A stretch of DNA of 10,743 nt from Candidatus Zixiibacteriota bacterium (GTDB lineage: Bacteria; Zixibacteria; MSB-5A5; GN15; FEB-12), in NCBI GenBank assembly GCA_003641405.1, contig QNAF01000063.1, positions 1 through 10,743 of the forward strand, in the 5' to 3' direction. This document shows, in pieces, positions 6,692 to 10,743 of this stretch; the first letter of the stretch is position 1; each line of letters starts with the position of its first letter. The position numbers were made by a program, and so were the translations under genes. A model generated the notes under the pieces. The model was not told the origin of the DNA, searched no databases, and worked only from the letters and a program-made list of their open reading frames with translations.

Positions 6692-7768
6692 TTATGTGTA
6701 AGCCGGTGATTTCTGACGTGAAATTGCATCGCTCAGTTCCTGCGGATCGTGACTGAAACCCATGGCGTCGTTGATAGTGATCTTACCGCCCTGATAGAGT
6801 TCAGCCAATGACTGGTTCATGGTCTTCATGCCAAACTTCTGACCGGATTGAATCATCGAATACAACTGATGAATCTTATCGTCACGGATAATCGCACGAA
6901 CTGCAGGTGTTGCAACCATGATTTCCATGGCAAGCACACGCCCACCCCCGACCTTCGGAATCAATATCTGTGACACTACTGCCTGCAGTGTAAATGACAG
7001 TGCAACACGAACCTGTTCCTGCTGATTGGTTGGAAACACATCCACGATGCGGTTGATGGATTCCGCACAGGAATTTGTGTGAAGAGTTGCAAAAGCCAGG
7101 TGCCCGGTTTCAGAAATTGAGAGTGCCGCCGAAATCGTTTCCAGATCACGCATCTCGCCAACCAACACAACATCTGGATCTTCACGGAGGGCATACTTCA
7201 GAGCCGAAGCAAATGACGGTGTATCAGAGTATACTTCCCTCTGGTTAATGAGAGCGGTCTGGTGTCGGTGCAAATACTCAATAGGGTCCTCGACCGTGAT
7301 AATGTGAACCGGCCTCTCTTTGTTAATCTTGTCAATTATCGCTGCCAGACTTGTCGATTTACCTGAGCCGGTTGGACCTGTCACGAGAACAAGACCCCTT
7401 GGCAGTTTGGCGAAATCAGCAATGACTTTTGGCAATCCAAGCTCTTCAAAGGTGGAAATCTTGTACGGAATTTGTCTCAGTGCCACGGCTGCGTTGCCAC
7501 GCTGCATAAAGATATTGGCCCTGAAACGACTCATGGATTCAATACCGAACGAAAAATCAAGTTCCCAGGTCTGCTCGAACTTGAGCTTCTGTTTTTCGTT
7601 CAGCATCGAGTAAGCAATCTTCTTGGTGTCTTCGCTTGAGAGAAGCGTGTCCCCGATTCTCTGGAGCTTCCCGTCGATCCGAACAACCGGAGGTGACCCG
7701 GCAGTCAGGTGTAAATCCGAGGCACCCATCTGAACCATTTGTTCAAGCAACTCGCGTAATGATAGCAT
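6692..7768 (-). CDS. pilT: Type IV pilus retraction ATPase PilT
   Basis: Encodes 358 residues, a cytoplasmic hexameric secretion ATPase that powers pilus retraction. An N-terminal PAS-like domain (1-110, with GASDLHLTAGSPPVVRIDG at 15-33) precedes the RecA-like core: Walker A GPTGSGKST at 131-139, Asp box VEDPIEYLH at 159-167, Walker B VVLVGEMRD at 200-208, His box GHLAFATLHTN at 222-232. AVRAIIRD at 289-296 corresponds to the PilT-specific AIRNLIRE retraction motif, and GMKTMNQSL near 313-321 to the conserved C-terminal GMQTMDQSL. This separates it from PilB. GGGAG lies 6-7 nt before the ATG at 7768. The 157-nt gap to pilB contains no clear promoter, so it may be read from upstream. No key residue is missing. 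Confidence 0.96.
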   Translation of the reverse strand: MLSLRELLEQMVQMGASDLHLTAGSPPVVRIDGKLQRIGDTLLSSEDTKKIAYSMLNEKQKLKFEQTWELDFSFGIESMSRFRANIFMQRGNAAVALRQIPYKISTFEELGLPKVIADFAKLPRGLVLVTGPTGSGKSTSLAAIIDKINKERPVHIITVEDPIEYLHRHQTALINQREVYSDTPSFASALKYALREDPDVVLVGEMRDLETISAALSISETGHLAFATLHTNSCAESINRIVDVFPTNQQEQVRVALSFTLQAVVSQILIPKVGGGRVLAMEIMVATPAVRAIIRDDKIHQLYSMIQSGQKFGMKTMNQSLAELYQGGKITINDAMGFSHDPQELSDAISRQKSPAYT

Positions 7769-7925
7769 TCATTGCTCCCGTAGCTGTAACCTTGTTGGCG
7801 CTCAGCAAAGCCGAACGAATATATAGTAGATTATCGGTCTTCCTGAGCGGATCTTGACTTGAATCTTGATTGAAGGCACGGCCTAACTAGTTGAGAGGCA
7901 AGACATTCGTAGTAGGCCTGCAGCC

Positions 7926-9620
7926 CTAAGCAGTTGTGACTGCGAAAACCTCGTCAATGCTGACTAATCCCTGCTTCATCTTATCGACAGCCGCCATTCT
8001 CAGAGAGAACATGCCTTCTTCGAGCGCAACCTTCCTGATCTCCGTATCCGGGGCTTGTTTCAGGATCAGATTCTCGATAGCGGGAGATACGGGCATGACC
8101 TCGTATATGCCTGTTCGACCGGACCTACCGGTGTTACCGCAAGCAGTACAACCAGTTCCCTTGAACGCCCTTAAGCCACGAAGCTGTTCTTGGGGGACAT
8201 GCAGTGAGTCGACCTGTTCGGCTGCAAGATTGACTTCCTGCCGGCACTTGCTGCAGATCGTTTTCATCATGCGCTGAGCCATGATCAACTTGGTAGCTGA
8301 GGCCACAAGATAGTACGGCGTTCCCATATCAATTAAGCGGGTGACCGATGACGGAGCATCGTTGGTATGCAGCGTAGAAAACACCAGGTGGCCTGTCAGC
8401 GCCGCCTTGATAGCTATCTCCGCTGTCTCACTATCACGAATCTCACCGAGCATGATGATATCAGGATCCTGACGCAGGAATGACCGCAATGACGCTGCAA
8501 AAGTCAGACCAATCCCCGATTTTACCGCAACCTGGTTGATCCCCTCGAAATTGAACTCAACCGGATCCTCGGCGGTCATGATGTTGACACCAACAGTATT
8601 GATCTGTTGCAGAGCCGAATACAGTGTTGTCGTCTTACCTGAACCGGTCGGTCCCGTAACCAGAATGATCCCAAATGGCAGGTGGATCTTCTCCTGGAAC
8701 TTGGCCAGATCCTCTTCGCGAAAACCGAGTTTAGTCATATCGACTTTCAGAGCCAGGGGATCGAGAATTCGCATGACCACCTTCTCTCCGAAAATGGTCG
8801 GTAGACTCGAGACACGAAGGTCAACCGTACGACCGGTGATTTTGATTTTTATGCGACCATCTTGCGGTAAGCGTCGTTCCGAAATATCCAGCTCCGCCAT
8901 GATCTTGATTCGAGAAACAATTGCCGCTCGGTACTTGAACGGTAAAGGTGCCATCTCCTGAAGTTCACCATCTACTCGATAGCGTACACGAATCTTCTTC
9001 TCGTACATCTCAAAGTGAATATCTGAGGCACCCATACGAATGGCATCCCCAATAATCGAATCGACCAGTTTAACAAGCGGCTTGTCCTGAATCTGCGACA
9101 TCAAATCGGACTCGGAGGGAACCTCCTCATTAGACACCACTTCGAGATCAGGATCACCCTCAAGCCCCTTCACGATTTCAGACAGGCCGGCACCATCGGA
9201 ATACTGCTGCTCGATAGCCTGTTCGATCTCCTTCTCTGCGGAGATAGCAGGCTGGACAGTGCAGCCAGTTATGAACTTAATGGCATCCAAAACATAGATG
9301 TTGTTGGGATCACTGATAGCCACCAGAATCGACTTGCCGATCTTACTGATTGCGATGACCTTGAATTTGCGAGCAATATCGAGAGGTATGAGCTTGACGA
9401 CTTCGGGATTCAGTTCAACGTCACTTAACCTGAGTGTCCCGATCTTGAGATGCTTTCCAACAAAAGTCGAGATCTCTTCTTCGGAAGAAACAGCCCCAAT
9501 TTCTACGAGAACCTTGGAGAATTTTTCTTTCGTCGATTGTGAACGTTCCAGTGCCTCTGCGGCTTGTTCCTTAGTGATCTTGCCGGCTTCAACGAGGATG
9601 GTGCTCAGTTCTGTAGACAT
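7926..9620 (-). CDS. pilB: Type IV pilus assembly (extension) ATPase PilB
   Basis: Encodes 564 residues, the hexameric ATPase that drives pilin polymerisation through PilC. The N-terminal part (about 1-140) is an MshEN/T2SSE_N-like module with paired LVEAGKIT (9-16) and LVEIGAVS (38-45) repeats. N2 domain GASDIHFE lies at 197-204. The core has Walker A GPTGSGKTT at 323-331, Asp box AEDPVEFNFEGINQV at 350-364, Walker B DIIMLGEIRD at 387-396 and His box GHLVFSTLHTND at 410-421. A zinc-binding tetracysteine motif is formed by C456-x2-C459 and C491-x2-C494, typical of PilB/GspE and absent from PilT. The neighbours pilT and pilC decide for PilB over GspE. The start at ATG 9620 has GGTGAG 6 nt upstream. 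Length is normal. The residues that make MshEN bind c-di-GMP look degenerate (see findings). Confidence 0.96.
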   Translation of the reverse strand: MSTELSTILVEAGKITKEQAAEALERSQSTKEKFSKVLVEIGAVSSEEEISTFVGKHLKIGTLRLSDVELNPEVVKLIPLDIARKFKVIAISKIGKSILVAISDPNNIYVLDAIKFITGCTVQPAISAEKEIEQAIEQQYSDGAGLSEIVKGLEGDPDLEVVSNEEVPSESDLMSQIQDKPLVKLVDSIIGDAIRMGASDIHFEMYEKKIRVRYRVDGELQEMAPLPFKYRAAIVSRIKIMAELDISERRLPQDGRIKIKITGRTVDLRVSSLPTIFGEKVVMRILDPLALKVDMTKLGFREEDLAKFQEKIHLPFGIILVTGPTGSGKTTTLYSALQQINTVGVNIMTAEDPVEFNFEGINQVAVKSGIGLTFAASLRSFLRQDPDIIMLGEIRDSETAEIAIKAALTGHLVFSTLHTNDAPSSVTRLIDMGTPYYLVASATKLIMAQRMMKTICSKCRQEVNLAAEQVDSLHVPQEQLRGLRAFKGTGCTACGNTGRSGRTGIYEVMPVSPAIENLILKQAPDTEIRKVALEEGMFSLRMAAVDKMKQGLVSIDEVFAVTTA

Positions 9621-9694
9621 GATTCGCTCACCGATTCCAGACGTACCTGCCCGGTTTTATAGCCAAGCTCGAAGGCAGTCCGGCTGTGGACGGC

Positions 9695-10180
9695 TTAGTC
9701 CTGAAAGATGTCATCCATCTTTTCGTTCGCCTTGTCGGCGAATTCATCGGACAGCCCCTCCTGAGATCCGCCACGATTCTGAATCTTCTGGAGTATTTCG
9801 GTAAGTTCCACCGCTGCTTCTCTGGCATAAAGGCGCACCATACCGATCGTAGTACGGTCATCAAAGATCACCGCAAGGATGGAGCGTTCCCCTACAATAC
9901 ACATGTGAATGTGATCCTTCTTGCCTTGATGAAACAGAACGGAAAATTCCGGCTCACCGACCAACTTTGCAATCTCTTTGGTCGATGCAAAGGATCCTGC
10001 CAGAAGTGCCGCCAGAGCTGTAGTATCCAGCGAATGCGTAAACCCCTGCCTGGTTATCAAGTATCCATCTTTATCTACCAGCAGGGCACACTTCGCCTCG
10101 GACCCCTTGAGCAGCTTCTTCAGGCGCTCATCGATCCTGTTGCTATCTTTCTCAAGAATTATCAGGCTATCATTAGACAT
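9695..10180 (-). CDS. mglB: MglB-like Roadblock/LC7 domain protein
   Basis: Encodes 161 residues. MglB dimers act as GTPase-activating and exchange-modulating partner of the small GTPase MglA, setting cell polarity in Myxococcus and relatives. The Roadblock/LC7 domain spans about 15-132: ALLVDKDGYLITRQG at 32-46, DTTALAALLAGSFAST at 52-67, LVGEPEFSVLFHQGKKDHIH at 73-92, ILAVIFDDRTTIGMVRL at 101-117. These follow the M. xanthus MglB pattern (DTTSLASLTAG, FHEG, IFDNRTSLGLVRL, from memory). The acidic C-terminal KMDDIFQD resembles the DIDNLFSE tail of M. xanthus MglB, which contacts MglA. GGAGG lies 5 nt before the ATG at 10180, and the gap to the preceding mglA-like stop is 17 nt, so the two are cotranscribed. 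A 74-nt gap leads to pilB. Confidence 0.88.
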   Translation of the reverse strand: MSNDSLIILEKDSNRIDERLKKLLKGSEAKCALLVDKDGYLITRQGFTHSLDTTALAALLAGSFASTKEIAKLVGEPEFSVLFHQGKKDHIHMCIVGERSILAVIFDDRTTIGMVRLYAREAAVELTEILQKIQNRGGSQEGLSDEFADKANEKMDDIFQD

Positions 10181-10197
10181 CCGATCCTCCGGGTTAG

Positions 10198-10743
10198 CTA
10201 CTTGATTCCAAACAAACGCTTAAAGAAACCACGTTTTTTCCCCTCAGCACGACGTCGCAGTGAGGGCGCCATTTGCGGCGAATTTATCGATGGCAGCCCC
10301 GCCGCATTCTCGCTCGCTTTAGGCTCGCTTCCTGTCACGGCAGAACTCTTAGAAGACTCTTCGGACCCGGACTGACCAAAGCCAATCGGCGGGGCCTTTC
10401 TTTCTTCGACCGTCGAGGCTTCGTTGCCGGGAAACGGCCGATTGGCAGCCTGGACTGGTTCAGGTTCAGACTCAGACTCCACCTGCGGTGCAGGTGACAT
10501 CACTGGTGCTGCCTGAACTGCCGTTCCCGTCTGAGCTCCGACAGCGGGAGCATTCATTGCAGAATCCGATTTAGGCTGCACAGCCGGTACAGCGACTCTC
10601 TCGTGAGGAGGTGCCATAGCGGCGGGGGACGGTGCCTCTGACGGTGCAGCAGCTTGCGGCTGAGCTGTTGCGGCTGCACCTGACTCGCTTGATTTAGCCT
10701 TATTGAGTACTACCTTGATGATCAATTTGAGTGTGTCAAACAC
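10198..10743 (-). CDS. mglA: MglA-like small GTPase, C-terminal end with long disordered tail (5' end missing)
   Basis: The frame is open at the window edge; its first codon is GTG for Val inside a longer protein, not a start. The first residues, (V)FDTLKLIIKVVLNKAK, match the last helix of MglA, where M. xanthus MglA ends ...GVFDTLKAVAKLVL... (from memory). M. xanthus MglA stops a few residues later, but here about 145 residues rich in Ala, Pro, Ser, Glu and Gln follow (about 20-162), surely disordered, and then a basic-hydrophobic end, SLRRRAEGKKRGFFKRLFGIK at 161-181. The nucleotide-binding G motifs lie outside the window, so GTPase identity rests on the last helix and on the adjoining mglB, 17 nt downstream. 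Roles as polarity switch and membrane binding of the tail are inferences. Confidence 0.72.
   Translation of the reverse strand: MFDTLKLIIKVVLNKAKSSESGAAATAQPQAAAPSEAPSPAAMAPPHERVAVPAVQPKSDSAMNAPAVGAQTGTAVQAAPVMSPAPQVESESEPEPVQAANRPFPGNEASTVEERKAPPIGFGQSGSEESSKSSAVTGSEPKASENAAGLPSINSPQMAPSLRRRAEGKKRGFFKRLFGIK

Noticed and set aside
9298..9804. + strand open frame antisense to pilB and mglB
   Set aside because: Shadow of the minus-strand coding frames; it crosses the gene boundary and contains no recognisable domain.
10741..10743. GTG at the window edge as the true start of the 10198-10743 gene
   Set aside because: The residues there match the interior of the MglA terminal helix, so the GTG is an internal valine codon of a longer gene.

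Overview
The window looks like a chromosomal segment of a diderm (Gram-negative-type) bacterium of roughly even GC content. The grounds for a diderm are a lipoprotein signal with a lipobox and a SurA/PrsA-like tandem-parvulin lipoprotein beside type IV pilus genes. The MglA/MglB pair together with a pilB-pilT-pilC-pilS order recalls Myxococcus/Geobacter-like deltaproteobacteria and candidate phyla of the FCB or Zixibacteria type, but I cannot fix the phylum from the sequence. There are no phage, IS, CRISPR, tRNA or rRNA signals. All ten genes lie on the minus strand, so transcription runs from high to low coordinates.

Right part (10743 to about 5464), type IV pilus and polarity block: the 3' end of an mglA-like small GTPase gene carrying a long disordered tail (10198-10743), mglB, a Roadblock/LC7 regulator of MglA (9695-10180), pilB, the extension ATPase (7926-9620), pilT, the retraction ATPase (6692-7768), and pilC, the inner-membrane platform (5464-6663). 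In Myxococcus xanthus MglA-GTP marks the leading pole and promotes pilus activity there, and MglB is its partner GAP. Here these regulators sit directly upstream of the pilus motor genes. A 13-bp-stem, U-rich hairpin (5360-5391) follows pilC.

Middle part (5371 to 1156): a PilS-like membrane histidine kinase (3644-5353). Where pilR and pilA would follow in classical clusters, there is instead a lipoprotein with one clear and one degenerate parvulin domain (1782-3569), overlapped by 4 nt with a Dgk1/Sec59/VTE5-type lipid kinase (1156-1785). These probably belong to cell-envelope maintenance; any link to pili is inference.

Left part (1155 to 1): a weak hairpin terminator, a promoter with a perfect TATAAT, a small diverged cold-shock protein gene (736-942) with a strong intrinsic terminator, a perfect 22-bp palindrome, and an L-threonine aldolase gene (605 to 1) cut by the window edge just after its PLP lysine. 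The aldolase promoter is placed so that its mRNA may be leaderless.

No non-coding stretch exceeds 300 bases. The longest are 943-1155 (csp promoter and upstream terminator) and 7769-7925 (between pilB and pilT, with a short direct repeat only).
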